Below are positions 21,949 to 33,211 of a stretch of 64,000 nt of DNA, in pieces. The translations under genes and the position numbers were made by a program. Each line of letters starts with the position of its first letter. Position 1 is the stretch's first letter. The DNA comes from Paramacrobiotus metropolitanus (Eukaryota > Tardigrada > Eutardigrada > Parachela > Macrobiotidae): contig NW_026570295.1 of NCBI RefSeq assembly GCF_019649055.1, positions 310,001 to 374,000 on the forward strand, read 5' to 3'. The notes beneath the pieces were generated by a model. That model was not told where the DNA came from, did no database searches, and worked only from the letters and a program-made list of their open reading frames with translations.

Positions 21949-23718
21949 ATGGCCACTTCCGGTCGGAAGCACATCTTGGTGGTCACCGGCCCCGCCTACG
22001 GCCACCTGCTGCCCCTCTTCTTGTTATCCCGCAAACTTGCCGCCCACCACCACCACTCCATCACCTTCGCAGTGTCCCGCCACAAAGCCGAACAACTGGC
22101 CGAGGCCGAATTCCGCGCTATCCCGGCGGACGAGGACCTCCGCCTTCTCCCCATCGAGGACCGCCTCCTGGAGGACCTCGGCTACCACGACGACCTGGTC
22201 GGCGCCTTCCACGCTCTGATCCACGTGATCAACCCGGCCGTCGATGACTTTATGCGGGAAGTGGCCGCCGACGCTGAAGGCAGCGGTGACGCGCCGATCC
22301 GACTGTCCAACGGGGAGACCCTCCGGCGTCCAGAGGTCATCCTCTTCGACATGTTCCTTACCGGGTCGGTGATGCGGCACCGCCTCCCCGGAGTGCGCTA
22401 CTACTTCTTCCAATCGTCGCCCATCACTCTGGTGCGCTGGTTCCTCCTCCTCACCCCGGACACCCCGGTGGTCAGCCCGGCGGAGCACCCGCAGTTCCAC
22501 GAGCTTCCGCCGGCCGGTCAGCCGTTGGCCGGGCAGATGGCCGGCGTCAAGGAGCTATTCCTGCCGATTTCCGAGCATCTCCCGGAAGTCGACGGGATCA
22601 TCTGCAACTCCTTCCGGACGATGGAACGGGAGGAAATCGGGAAGATGAACCGGGAGCGACCGGATATGGTCCGAGTGCCGGTGTACTGTCTGGGGCCGTT
22701 TATCCCCGAGGACTTGTCGGAGGCCGATTCCAAGGCGGAGAAGTGGTTAAAGACCAAGGAGGCGCAGTCGGTGGTGTACGTGTCCTTCGGGTCCATCGAT
22801 TTTTTGGTGCCGGCAGCCGAGCAGTTAGCGGAGATCGGTAAACTTTAATATTTAATGCTGTTCCTCTGCCTTTCTGTACATTTTGTTAATACATATGGAT
22901 ATTTTTATTTTCTTATTCAAGGAAATTGTGATTTTGCACTTTTTTATTTAATTACCTAAGTTATCTTAAATTTTTTTTCCATTTAAGTTCATATAGGCTA
23001 TATATCAACTCAAATGGAAAAACGGTTTGAGATAAGTGAATAAAAAAGTGCAAAATCATATTTTCTTCGAATAAGAGAACAAAAAATCCATATATAATAT
23101 TCGAATAAAAAAATGTGCCGAAAGGCACAGGAACAGAATCGAATATTAAATAGACTGAGCCCGTGTTATTTCTGCGCGTCTTTGCAAAATTTCCGCTTCT
23201 GCATTCATATAATCCCCTTAGGGAAAGCCCTCGTCTCTCTGAAGAAGCCGGTCTTGTGGTCCCTGCGCGCCGGCCACGAAGCGCAACTCCCACCGGAAGT
23301 CGCCAGTCACCCGGACTTCCTCATCCTTCCCTGGGTGCCGCAGAAACGCGTACTCGCCGCTCCCCAGGTGGCGGTAATCCTCAGCCACTCCGGCTGGAAC
23401 GGGACGTTGGAGGCACTCGACAACGGCGTTCCCATCGTCTCCTTCCCCATGATGGCCGACCAGTTAATGGTCGCCACGGCCATCGAGAAACAAGGGGTCG
23501 GCGTCCGCCTGCGGGGAACGGGCTACAAACCGGAACGCCTACTTCCGGCCGAGGAGATCGCCCGCGCGCTGCGGGAAGTCGGGGAGTTTGAGGAAAAAGG
23601 GCAGGGGAAGTTCCATCAAAGGGCACGGGAGGTCCAGGAGCAGATTAGGGAAGCCATGACGGAGACCGGGACGTCCAGTGTGGAACTGGCCGAGCTTGTC
23701 AAATCTTTCGATAAATAA
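21949..23718 (+). CDS. Plant-type soluble UDP-glycosyltransferase (GT1), intact copy
   Basis: Exons are 21949-22837 and 23222-23718, giving 461 residues. It would transfer a sugar from a UDP-sugar to a small lipophilic acceptor (detoxification or pigment chemistry). His19 in GPAYGHLLPL and Asp134 in ILFDMFL fit the catalytic His-Asp pair of GT1 enzymes. Residues 334-377 form a 44-residue donor-binding box from WVPQKRV to MMADQ, with HSGWNGTLE in its core. The length, the GWN core and the final Gln are those of the plant PSPG box; typical animal UGTs read HGGTNG. There is no signal peptide and no C-terminal membrane helix, unlike ER-bound animal UGTs, so the enzyme should be cytosolic. The start Met opens the Rossmann strand ILVVTGPAYGH at the usual distance. 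Donor G|GTAAAC and acceptor CCCCTTAG join in frame. Plant-type character suggests transfer or an invertebrate-specific lineage; this is inference. Confidence 0.9.
22858..23136. repeat. Near-complete palindrome filling the UGT intron
   Basis: The intron 22838-23221 is mostly one inverted repeat. Arm 22858-22996 (starting CTGTTCCTCTGCC) is the reverse complement, with differences, of 22998-23136 (ending GGAACAG), with practically no loop around 22997. The duplicated UGT at 41567-40254 keeps one related arm at about 41440-41556. Confidence 0.8.
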
Positions 23719-23739
23719 CGGTTTCGATATGTTATTCAT

Positions 23740-24130
23740 TATTTTTACATTTCCTTGGCGCTCATCTCTCAGTTTTCTTTGAAATATTTACCAATCACCA
23801 CCAGTTGAAATGTTTTGGAATTTTTCCTATGATACGTTTATTTTTATTTCTACTAAATTATTTTCAGAAATTTTAAAAAGTTTTAGAATATTTCACAATT
23901 GTCCAGATTATTTCTTTAATGCTCCAATCTTTTTTGAATAAGTATTGCTAGAATACGAGTATTTCTTGTTTTTTGCAAGAGTTTCACAAATGATCAAGAA
24001 TTTCTCAATTTTTGAGGAGTATTTTGGAATCTTCTGGATTATTTTTGGAAAAATTTCGAATTTTTCGGAATATTTCTATCATATATTTCGAACATTTCAG
24101 AATTATACCTTTATTAACTGCGGGTATGTA
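23740..24130. repeat. Degenerate AT-rich repeats 3' of UGT
   Basis: Many imperfect copies of a TTTCGGAATATTT / CAGAATATTTC motif spaced about 12-30 bp apart. The mirrored region 39330-39600 next to the second UGT holds similar repeats in reverse. Confidence 0.55.
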
Positions 24131-24597
24131 TTTACTCTTATCTAAAAATTTAAAAATGTTAATCACTCTGATTGGTAAAATATTAATTTTCAAGATCCTG
24201 ATAAGCATATACAGTATTTTGCTGCATCAAGGTGCGTGTATGAATTCGACAGATATTGATTCGACAGATAGACAGAGACAGATACCGTTTCGACAGATAT
24301 TGTTTCTGAATATTTTTTTATTTCGTTCCGGAAATAAATTAATCAAAATCGTCACTGATTATTTTTTCTGATGTACGGATAAGTCATTATTTTATTCGTA
24401 TCAGTACATTATTCTATTCGTATCGAGCATTTAAAATATTCGTTAAAAAATGCTACATATATCACAACACCGGCAGAAGACAACAAAATTCAAATCGAAA
24501 TCGGTTCCAACAAGAAAAAAAGACGATTATTGGAATGCATTGCAGCATGTGGGAAAACAGACAACACATAAACTCCAGCCAACCAAATTTACAAATA

Positions 24598-24775
24598 CTG
24601 CGTAAAACAATTACTGATGAGTTTTCAGTTTGTTGTCATTTGTCCTTTGTACACTAATACATTTGTAAATTAAATTTTCTTGTTAGCTCTAATTAGTGTT
24701 TATTTCTCAAATATAGAAAAATAATTTTAAAAAATAATTGAAGAATCATTTCTTTCGATAAACTACAGCAACGCG
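24598..24775 (+). repeat. Direct repeat with 38700-38870
   Basis: Blocks TTTGTCCTTTGTA, TTTGTAAATTAAATTTTC and CAAATATAGAAAAATAAT recur in the same orientation at 38765-38845, although the neighbouring UGT segments are inverted relative to each other. Confidence 0.65.
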
Positions 24776-25711
24776 GTTCTTCTCTAGGGCATCTTTTGCT
24801 GTATGAAATCCAACGAAGCCCTTTGAGTTAGGGCGATGAGAACACAAAACTGCGTATACTACCGTCTATAACAACCGACATGAAGGCGTTGACCGAGATG
24901 TCCACGCGGACGTCCACCAGGAACAACCGCCGGCCATCGCCCGGCTCAAGGGGCTTTATTGTATTTCATACCGTAAAGATATATACAGGCCGGGCCCCTA
25001 AGCCCCACATACAGGCCGGTAAGCCTAGAGAAGCTTTGACCTTTGATTTCGGAAAAGATTACTCCGAAATGGAAATGCGATAGCTCATGGATGTGTAACA
25101 TCAGCAATGCACGTTTTCGTAGAGGTCAAGAGGAAAAATATATTTATTTCTTTGTACAAAGTAGTTCAACCGGCTTTGTTTAATTATGCACGGTACTGCT
25201 TTGGTAATCAGTAACCAACATGTAAAATATCTCCAGTTAAAAGGGACAGGGTGATAGAAACATTCCACCTTGTATCGTGAATTAGATCGCAAGGAACGTT
25301 GCAAAGTGCATGCCGTAATAGCAGTGTAATGTGACAAAATACGTGTAATATGGTAACAACATAAAATACAGAATTGCATCGATGCTGGTGCAGAAAGATC
25401 AAATATAAACCGCATAACAGATGACAGCTTCGTTACTCCAACGCATCCGCTTCCGGCAAGAGCAAAGCTAAGATATCACTGGTAGACCTTTTCAAAAAGT
25501 GACCTTTCAAGTGACCTTAAAGTGACCTTTTCTGCCGTATCTGTATGACGAATGTGGAACAGAAAAAGGTCATAATAATATCCTACTTCGTAATTCAGTT
25601 GGTTATTTTATTTTACATCAGTCAGTTCACAGATCAGATGGGCCAGCGCAGCTTTACACTATTTGGTTTGTTATGTAAACCGTAGTGTAGGTGTATTTGA
25701 TTGGTTGTAGC
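24776..25711. other. Intergenic, no gene recognised
   Basis: No exon was seen. A short cluster of AAGTGACCTT repeats lies at about 25490-25530. Confidence 0.4.
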
Positions 25712-25713
25712 TA

Positions 25714-26649
25714 CAGAGGGTTATTCAGCCAAGTGTGGTCAGCGCATTAAAAAAATTCCTATAATTCAGCCGTTGCGCAGAGTCAGATTCTAATAATTGT
25801 TTTATTATGGCAAATTAGTTTTGATGCTTTTTGCAAGTTTTTGTGACAATCGGGTTTAAACAGCCCGCAATATTGGCTACTGACCTAAAGACTCCGACTC
25901 TAAACCTTTGACCAGGCAAAATTTGGCTTTCGATGATCTGGCCTTAAAAGGATCGTCTGCTTTTCAAATCTGGATGGTTTTAATTGTGAAAAACGACGAT
26001 CCGAATATTTTTTATAGCAAAACGATTCCATATTCTTGCGCGTTCTTGCGGTAGGACGGCTGGAAAAAACGCGAAAACAGGAAGACACTCGCAAGAGCCA
26101 TGCTCAATGTGCGAATTGTTACTCACGGAGCTATGGCTATCCTTTTCGTTCCTCCACAAACTAAAGTTGTAACGCAGGTCTTCCTTCACAATTTACAATG
26201 TTCATTGGTCGAAAAAGACGCTCCACGGATTAAGCCTGGCAGAGAGGAAGAAGTCATCCAGAACCAGAGATGTGCTCCCGGGAGCACTGCTGAGAAAACA
26301 AGGATGTTGCTTCCTGATCGAAAAAAACTGGTAATTCCTTCTGAAAAAGGTTTGTTCGAAACCCATGACAGGTTTCCAGTCGATTATGGCGAAAACCCAA
26401 ATTTTAAATTAATTTTGAGTAAAGGGAATCCATTTCCTATAGCTGAACTGGTCAACTGTTGCCAACATGGTGGGGATAAACTGAATTTTTTCCTGGGCTA
26501 CAGGATAACGAAATCTTGGCTCGGTTGAATTCAAAATGTGATTGAATGTTGTGGCTATTTGATAAAATTTTTAAAAAAGTAAAATGAGCCTGCAGCGGCT
26601 AAGCAGAAATTTTCCAAAAAGTGACCACACTTGGCTGAATAACCCTCTG
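25714..26649. mobile_element. Short DNA transposon, 28-bp perfect TIRs, TA flanks (Tc1/mariner-like)
   Basis: The left end 25714-25741 (CAGAGGGTTATTCAGCCAAG, then TGTGGTCA) is the exact reverse complement of 26622-26649. Both ends are flanked by TA (25712-25713 and 26650-26651). TA duplication and a CAG start suit the Tc1/mariner superfamily. The 936-bp body has no frame that I recognise as a transposase. An open frame of 142 codons at 26100-26528 (+) lacks a DDE motif. Probably a non-autonomous element. Confidence 0.75.
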
Positions 26650-26651
26650 TA

Positions 26652-28137
26652 GAACTTTCCCCACTGTTCGCGCAACATGAGCATTTATTGCTGTTGACTT
26701 GTGTGTACAGAGTACTGGCACAAAATCCTCCGAAAACTACTAAGTATTGAATGCCTTGCATCAACATTTATACCGGCTTGTGTAGGTAGGTATGCGCACT
26801 TGAAATGTATTACAAAGTGTTTGCGCAGAACACCTGGCACAGAGTTTCGAGCGAGTGAATTCCTTAATATGACTGTTATTATGCCTTGCAGATTCTTTTA
26901 TATTTTGTAAGTACAGTACTTATACAAGCACATGTAACATTGATAAGACCTGTGTGCGGCCGGTCGAAATTTTAAATTAGTAAAATAATAACAAGAAAAT
27001 AGGATGTACTGTCATGCAATCAACGATTACAAGCTATGTTTATTTTTTATCGTCAGTCTTTTGATACAATGCGGAAAGATATGATTGCGACAGATAACAG
27101 AAAATATAAAAAACAATTCAACTACTAAATATAGCATCTACAGTGAGCTGGAATTCACAAAAGGTGCTGCTGAGCTTTGCCGGCGATGTGTAATGTCTGC
27201 TCTAAGTAATGTAAGCGATAATAATAATAACGACGTCGTCGTCAGCTTTTGAATTATTATTAATTAATAATACTTCACGTTTACTTTACGCAGTGTCGCT
27301 GGTTATTGGTATTTTGTATGCATCGCTTACACGTGCACGATTACTGCACTTAATTAAGAAACATCAGTGGTAGCATCGCGGACACATTAATCTACATCCG
27401 CTGCGTTTTCCTTCCGCATGCCGATGCCGATAAGAGTCGATTGTCATTACCCTTTTAGCGGTCATGCATAAATGCGGGTTTCCACTCATCAGGATGTCTC
27501 CTTTAATTACAGAGCTATTTACGTTAGCAGCTATCAATCTCAGCATGTCCTTCTTAGCGGTAACCCATTCCCAACCCATCTTTGGCGGGACATGAGGAGT
27601 AATCACCAGGGATGCACTGCTGCCTGGGTGTGGGTACGCCGGTAACCAACAATTACACAGGACGAGGTACTATCTGTACACTTACACAATTACACAGGAA
27701 TTACTCGTAGTACAATCTTTTATTACTTCCAGCCGAAAAAACAGGTTGCAGCGAACAGGTTGCAGGTTGCAGGTTGCAGCGATCAGCGAAAACAGAATGT
27801 CGCAGCGACAATAGTTTATTTTCGCTATACTGACATCAACAAGATTTGCGAATGGCGGTAACGGAAAGCGGCGTTTTTTATACTAAGAGAACAGAATTGA
27901 CCGGAACAGATTATTACCAGAATATTATAAATTCAGTGACAACATATAATTTTTAATTTATAAAAGATTTTTGTGCCGTGTTAAGAAAATAACGATAATT
28001 GACTATTCAACACAGTAACAGATATTTGATAGCAAAATGGCTTAATACGGAGCAGCAAGGGTCTATCGATTCAGTTGACAAATATTATTGTTCTTTGTAG
28101 AAAATCCAACCAAGTTATGTGCACGTGTGCCAGGTTG
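26652..28137. other. Intergenic, no gene recognised
   Basis: A short tandem repeat CAGGTTGCAG lies at about 27742-27782. AATAAA on the minus strand near 27823 may end the gene at 28138-29007. Nothing else was seen. Confidence 0.4.
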
Positions 28138-29007
28138 TTACTGGATGCGGTTGAAGTCCAACCATCTCTGCAGATGGCTACGGCTGGGCGGTATGTAGGC
28201 CTTGGCTTTTGTGCTGCGAACAGGAACCGGTTGGGGCGACGCCACCGCTACCGCTGCCGCCGCCTGGGCCGCTGCCAACTCCTTGCTCTCACGCAGGCTG
28301 TTTCGTAGTTTGTGGCCAAAGGTCACGGATGTGGGGTTCAACATGCGCAGCGTCTAAAAATATAGGAAATCCGATAACAACCACTTGTTTATACGGCAAC
28401 AGGGTACGTTCGTATTGATGACTTTGCATTATTACGTAATTTTCGAATATAACCTTTGCGATAGATACGTGTGCCATGCTGCTTTTATCTCACGGATAAA
28501 TCAAAATACCGCGCATTTCGAGCCTACGATAGTTCACAGACGTTGGCTCAAAGAACACTGGAAATTTACATAAAATTTTCTGTGACCTTTAAGCATCGAC
28601 CATGAACCATTGATCTCACTACAACATAATTATTAAATGCGTGACCTTTAGCATATTTTACCGCGCTACTTTTTCCCTTAAAAGAAATCGTCACTAGCGT
28701 ATCAAGGTAAATCGATTATTTCTTGGGTAGCAATGACCTTTGATAAACGATTAGAAATGTAAAATTTTCCATTAAGTACCAGCAGTAATACCCGTTTGTT
28801 GATCACCGTCCAGGCCGGACTGCCTTCACCTTCCGCATAGGCCGCTACCTCATCCGGATAGTACCATCCACCACCGGTAACCGGCACACTGCCCACGCTG
28901 CCATTATCCACCTCCGTCTCGCTGGCCGCATCCGTCAGCGGTTGGACATCCTGTCCAGCGACCACAGCCACACTTATCGCCAACAACCCGATAATCAGGA
29001 GATCCAT
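28138..29007 (-). CDS. Small secreted protein, two exons (candidate prohormone)
   Basis: Exons are 29007-28792 and 28353-28138, each 216 nt, giving 143 residues. The first 19 residues (MDLLIIGLLAISVAVVAGQ) are a clean signal peptide. The chosen Met lies in a good context (AGCATGG); a further Met at 29067 would add a second hydrophobic stretch. The secreted part begins acidic, then has GGGWYYPDEVAAYAEGEG and AWTVINKR, with the Lys-Arg pair (residues 71-72) exactly at the exon junction. Exon 2 continues TLRMLNPTSVTFGHKLRNSL, an Ala/Val/Pro-rich spacer, and ends HLQRWLDFNRIQ. The splice is CGG|GTATTA to TTTTTAG|ACG, phase 0. I recognise no family. A dibasic site and two candidate peptides flanking it suggest a prohormone, but a structural secreted protein is equally possible. 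Confidence 0.6.
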
Positions 29008-31014
29008 GCTGGCAACAGCCATCCCCATGCAAATTCCGGCGATTGTGAGTCCCCAAATAAATATCAAGAAAAATCGCCGACTGTTACTGACATAAACCGG
29101 AATGCAGCGGTTGATATACCGGCTAATTTACTTGGCCAGCTCTGACGTAAACAACGCACGGCCCAGGTGGGATGTACACGCGGGGATTAAGGACGAAGGA
29201 GTCGGAGGGGGAGATAATTAGAATGATTATGATCACACGCTGCCGCGGCGGCCCGCGGGCTACACGCAGCATGAAATGACCTTTTCATGGCGAGATTGTC
29301 AACAGCAACGGGCCGCTTTTGTTGGCCAACACCGTAGCGGGAAGATGACGCGGATGGAAAGAAAAAGCGGGCGCTAAGGTACCGGGATGAAAGGGATATT
29401 TAGAGGAAATGTTAGAGGCGCATGCTAAACAGTATCCCGGATGGACGTAAGCGAGCGGGTTTCTTAAAGGCTAAGCTGGTAATTATCTAAAGGTGTTAAC
29501 AATACCGAGATTCTCGGTGGATGGTGTTTGTTGTTGGATTCTCGGTGGATGGATGGATTTTAGACAGAGCCGGCATGTGCCGGTGTTTGTTGTCTTGTAA
29601 TCACTTATGATGCCGGCGATATGTGCAAACGGCTAATTTTACAATTTTGCGTGGTGATCCGGGTGGGATCACGTTACCTGTACTTGGTACAACTGATCTA
29701 GTTTTTCAAAAGCGAAGAGGAAGATGCTGGAATAAAAATTGCGTGACTGTGATGCATGCGTTACAAGAGACGCTTTCTTAAATTGTTTGCTGTAGATTTT
29801 ATGGATGTTTACAGTCAGTAATCCGGCTTATTTCTAGCATTGCTAGTGCATTGCTAGTGCATCGGTAAAAAGGACACACCGTGTATTTCTTAGAAAATTG
29901 TAAAGTTAGAATAACAATGAGAAAGATTACTTTTTATAAAATAACAATTTTTGCGCTGGGACAATCCACTGAATCGCAAAAGGTCCAGACTTGCAGTTAG
30001 TCTAACAGTCGTACCTCGTAACGCAAATGTGCGATGTACTTGAGATTTCCTTGTAAGTTTCCGGAAATATCTCGTATCTGTCATTTTTAACTGAAATTGC
30101 ATTTGGCGAAAAGCTCGCTAAACATCATACATAAGCGCACTCCAAGCTAAACATTATACATATGCTTCCGGTGCGCGCATCAATAACAAGCGCCCACCGC
30201 GGTAGCGTAATACGGCTTTTAATATCTTTCCTCTGTTTCAGAACACTCCAGTTTCTAAATTTTTTTTGTCAGAAAGTACCTTCCTAAGCAAAGAATTCTA
30301 TTCAAAAATCAAGAACGTTATGATAGCCATTTTAAAATTAGTTTGTATGAACTTGTTTTACCCAAGTTAACCGATGCAAAAGCACTCGCTCCTGCTTGCA
30401 CGACGCACCAACGCAAATTGTGCGTGTAATTGCGCCAGAACACTATATTCGCTTCCGGTTAAGACTTTGCCTCAAAATTATTGTTACGGAATTTTTGTTA
30501 ATGGTGTGCATCTAGAAAAATTACTGCTTTTAGAACAGATCCTATTGTAACGCTTATTACATTGCCGGTGGCGATATGTACTGACTCAATTTTGTACGAT
30601 ATGCAGTATAAACACTTCAACAGGACAACAGTTAATTCTATATACATATTACCGGTACATGGTATAGAATAGTTACCGGTATTACATAATTATTCATACT
30701 TGTATAACAATTACATATTAATTGTTGTTATTATTATGAATAATGCTTGTACCAGCTAATGCTGGTACATTGCATGATTTTTATCCACCATTTTCCATGG
30801 ACGTGATACAAGTATTTTATTAAACTTCCGTTATTAACTGGGCTACTGTATAACTATTACCTCCAGGAAAATTTTCCCTCTGTTTTTTTGGTGGTTTTTT
30901 ATACAATAAAGAACGATACTATACACGTATAATCAAATCCAGACTGTATAAAACACTCCTCATCACAAAAATTCTCTCCACACACCCCAATCAACAATCA
31001 ACCGACAGAATCAT
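29008..31014. other. Intergenic, no gene recognised
   Basis: It holds a short repeat ATTCTCGGTGGATGG (about 29510 and 29537) and a small hairpin GTACCAGC-TAAT-GCTGGTAC at about 30750-30769. No exon is supported. Confidence 0.45.
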
Positions 31015-33211
31015 CTACAGTATCGTCGTCTGACTCTCGGCCTTAATTTCGGTGATCTGCACATCATGCCCGGGCCGGTAGTCGATATTATCCAACCCGT
31101 AATCCGACGGATACGAATGCCGGTATTTGCGGAAACGCGGATGCAACGCACAAGAGCAGGCCACGCCCAGTCCGATAAACAGCACCGCGCCGCACAGGAC
31201 GGCGGCGGCCAGCAGGAGACCCTCCAGATTGGTGGAGAAAGGCGCGCGGTTACCGCGGTCCGGAGCGCAGTTGGTGGCGTTGAGTGTGGACAGCGCATGC
31301 AGCTGGTAGGTGCGCGGATCTACGCAATAAAGGTCGCTGGAGGTCAGGGTGTGGTTGGCGGTCAGGTAGTCGGCCATGTGCAGGTTACTGCACGAACAGG
31401 TCAGGGTGTTCCCTGTTTTAACCCGTAAAAATAGTATAGCAGTTTTAAATAAACAGCATCCAATCAATAATTTTCTGAAGATTGTACAACAATCGTACTC
31501 GTACATTATTTGAATATTTCTTATATTAGTATTTTAAAATATTAGTATATTATTCAGTAAATACTTCAGTACAAATATTAAAATATTTTTACGTTATTTA
31601 AATAATCATTTAAATAATACCAATATGCCTAAACTGCCAGTTTAACGATTTTCAAGTAGTATCGTAGTACAGTGTATATATTGTCAAAACTCTCCAGGCT
31701 ATAGAAGTATGCAAAGTACTCGTATAACACGATTACACAACACTTTTCACAGCAAATTAAATTAATTAGTTATGCGAAATGCTGCCGAGTTTTTTTTGCT
31801 GTTTCAAGCAAAATTCAGTCTGTTAAATATTTTAGGTTACAACTCTGTATTAACTTTCAAACAACTGAAATAATATGTTTTGTATAATGATTGGTATTAC
31901 TAATGCAACTGCCTGTTAACGTTTTTGAGAATAAGGAATACAATTAGTTGATCAAGTAAATGCGTTTGTTGACGTAATTTGCCGCGACTCACCGGTAAAC
32001 AGAAATTCCGTTAAATTCCCCATTGATCCGAACGCCTCATCCTCCACAATCAGCACCCGGTTTTCCCGTAAATCCAACACCTGCAGACTCCGCATATCCC
32101 GGAACACCCCGTTCCCGATCCGTTCAATCTGGTTATAACTGACATTCAACCTCCGGACGCCGCCTAGTCCCCCAAACACCTCCCCTTCGAGATGCTCCAG
32201 CTGGTTCTCCTGCAGCTCCACCTCGATGACACTCCCTAATCCGCTGAAGACCCCCGCCGCGATGTTCGTTAAGCGATTCCCGGAGAAATTGAGGGAATTT
32301 AGACGGGATGCGTTGCGGGAAAGCGGAACCGGAAGTGTCCCCAACTGGTTGTCTGTGACGTCCACCCGCCGGACGTCCGTATTAGCGATCCATCCCGCCG
32401 GGAGGGTGGAGATCTCGTTGTGGTTAGCCGCCACAAAGCGGAGGTGTGGCGAGGAGAAAAGGTCATCGGGAGTGCGTGTGAGGTCGTTGTGGGAGAGGTC
32501 CAGGACGACGAGGTTGGGCAGGTCGGTGAGGACACCGTTCCCCAGGTCCGTCATCCCGTTCCAGGTGAGGTTTAATTCCTTCACGTTGTGTAACCCGAAT
32601 AAACTATTCTGACCCAGTTTCGCCAGCCCGCCGTTGATTTTTAGCACCTCCAGCTGGTTTAATTGATTAAACGCCCGTCCGATGACCTCGAGACGCGCGT
32701 GTCCGATTAACTCCAAGGTGGTTAGATTCCGCAGGGTTAGCATTTCCTCGGTGAGCCGTGTAATTCTGGTGGACACAATTCTTAGTACAGTTATTCCCGC
32801 GGGAAACAGACTCCCCCGGAAGTCCACATTGGACAACGCCGGGAGACCCTCCAGATGGCATTCCCGGAGCGCGCTAGCGCTCGACCAGTCCGGCAGCACC
32901 CGGATCTGGTTGGCGTTGATAATCGATAAACTCTGCAGCTGAGTGCGAATGACGTTGGAATTCTCCGGCCAGCGCGCCGTCATCCCGTCCTGGAAGTCCC
33001 GGAGGGTCAGGGCGATGGGCCCGACATTCTGGAGGTTGACGTTAAGTAAAATCCGATCATTGAGATAGGTTTGGTTAATCCCCCGGCACGTTAAGGTAAA
33101 CACCCGGTCGACGACGGTACACTGACAAAGGTCAAGATTGACCGGACATGTTGTCGGTTGGGATAACAACGGGAGGATCTGGAATAGGAGGAGCGCGAGT
33201 ATCGGGAGCAT
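31015..33211 (-). CDS. Leucine-rich repeat type I membrane protein, two exons
   Basis: Exons are 33211-31993 and 31412-31015, totalling 538 residues. A signal peptide (MLPILALLLFQILPLLSQP) is followed by an LRRNT-type Cys cluster (CPVNLDLCQC...LTC). About ten leucine-rich repeats follow to residue 400 (for example LVVLDLSHNDLT and LQVLDLRENRV). The LRRCT cap has Cys412, Cys414, Cys436 and Cys455. One membrane helix lies at about 472-496 (LLLAAAVLCGAVLFIGLG), followed by a tail of about 42 residues with several Tyr, ending TTIL, a possible class I PDZ ligand. The intron falls at the LRR/LRRCT boundary (ACC G|GTGAGT to AAAACAG|GG). This architecture is typical of neuronal or developmental LRR adhesion receptors. 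The ligand is unknown. Its GC-rich exons contrast with AT-rich flanks. Confidence 0.88.

Larger units (their letters stand above)
20690..24580 (+). repeat. Left arm of the large inverted duplication (carries intact UGT)
   Basis: This region matches the reverse complement of about 38990-43710, including 5' flank, both UGT exons, and 3' flank. Examples are CAAGCTTGTA near 21612 against 42737, CTGCATCAAGGTGCGTGTAT near 24222, and the CAACAAGAAAAAAAGA block near 24509. Exons are highly similar; flanks are diverged but collinear. Confidence 0.85.

Noticed and set aside
22024-22500. 158-codon frame antisense to UGT exon 1
   Set aside because: Antisense shadow of the UGT codon bias, repeated opposite the second UGT copy.
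26100-26528. 142-codon frame inside the TA-flanked element as a transposase
   Set aside because: No DDE/D catalytic pattern or DNA-binding helix; the opposite strand reading is also not recognisable.
27740-27785. CAGGTTGCAG repeats as a CRISPR array
   Set aside because: Units are about 7-10 bp, adjacent and without spacers: a simple tandem repeat in animal DNA.
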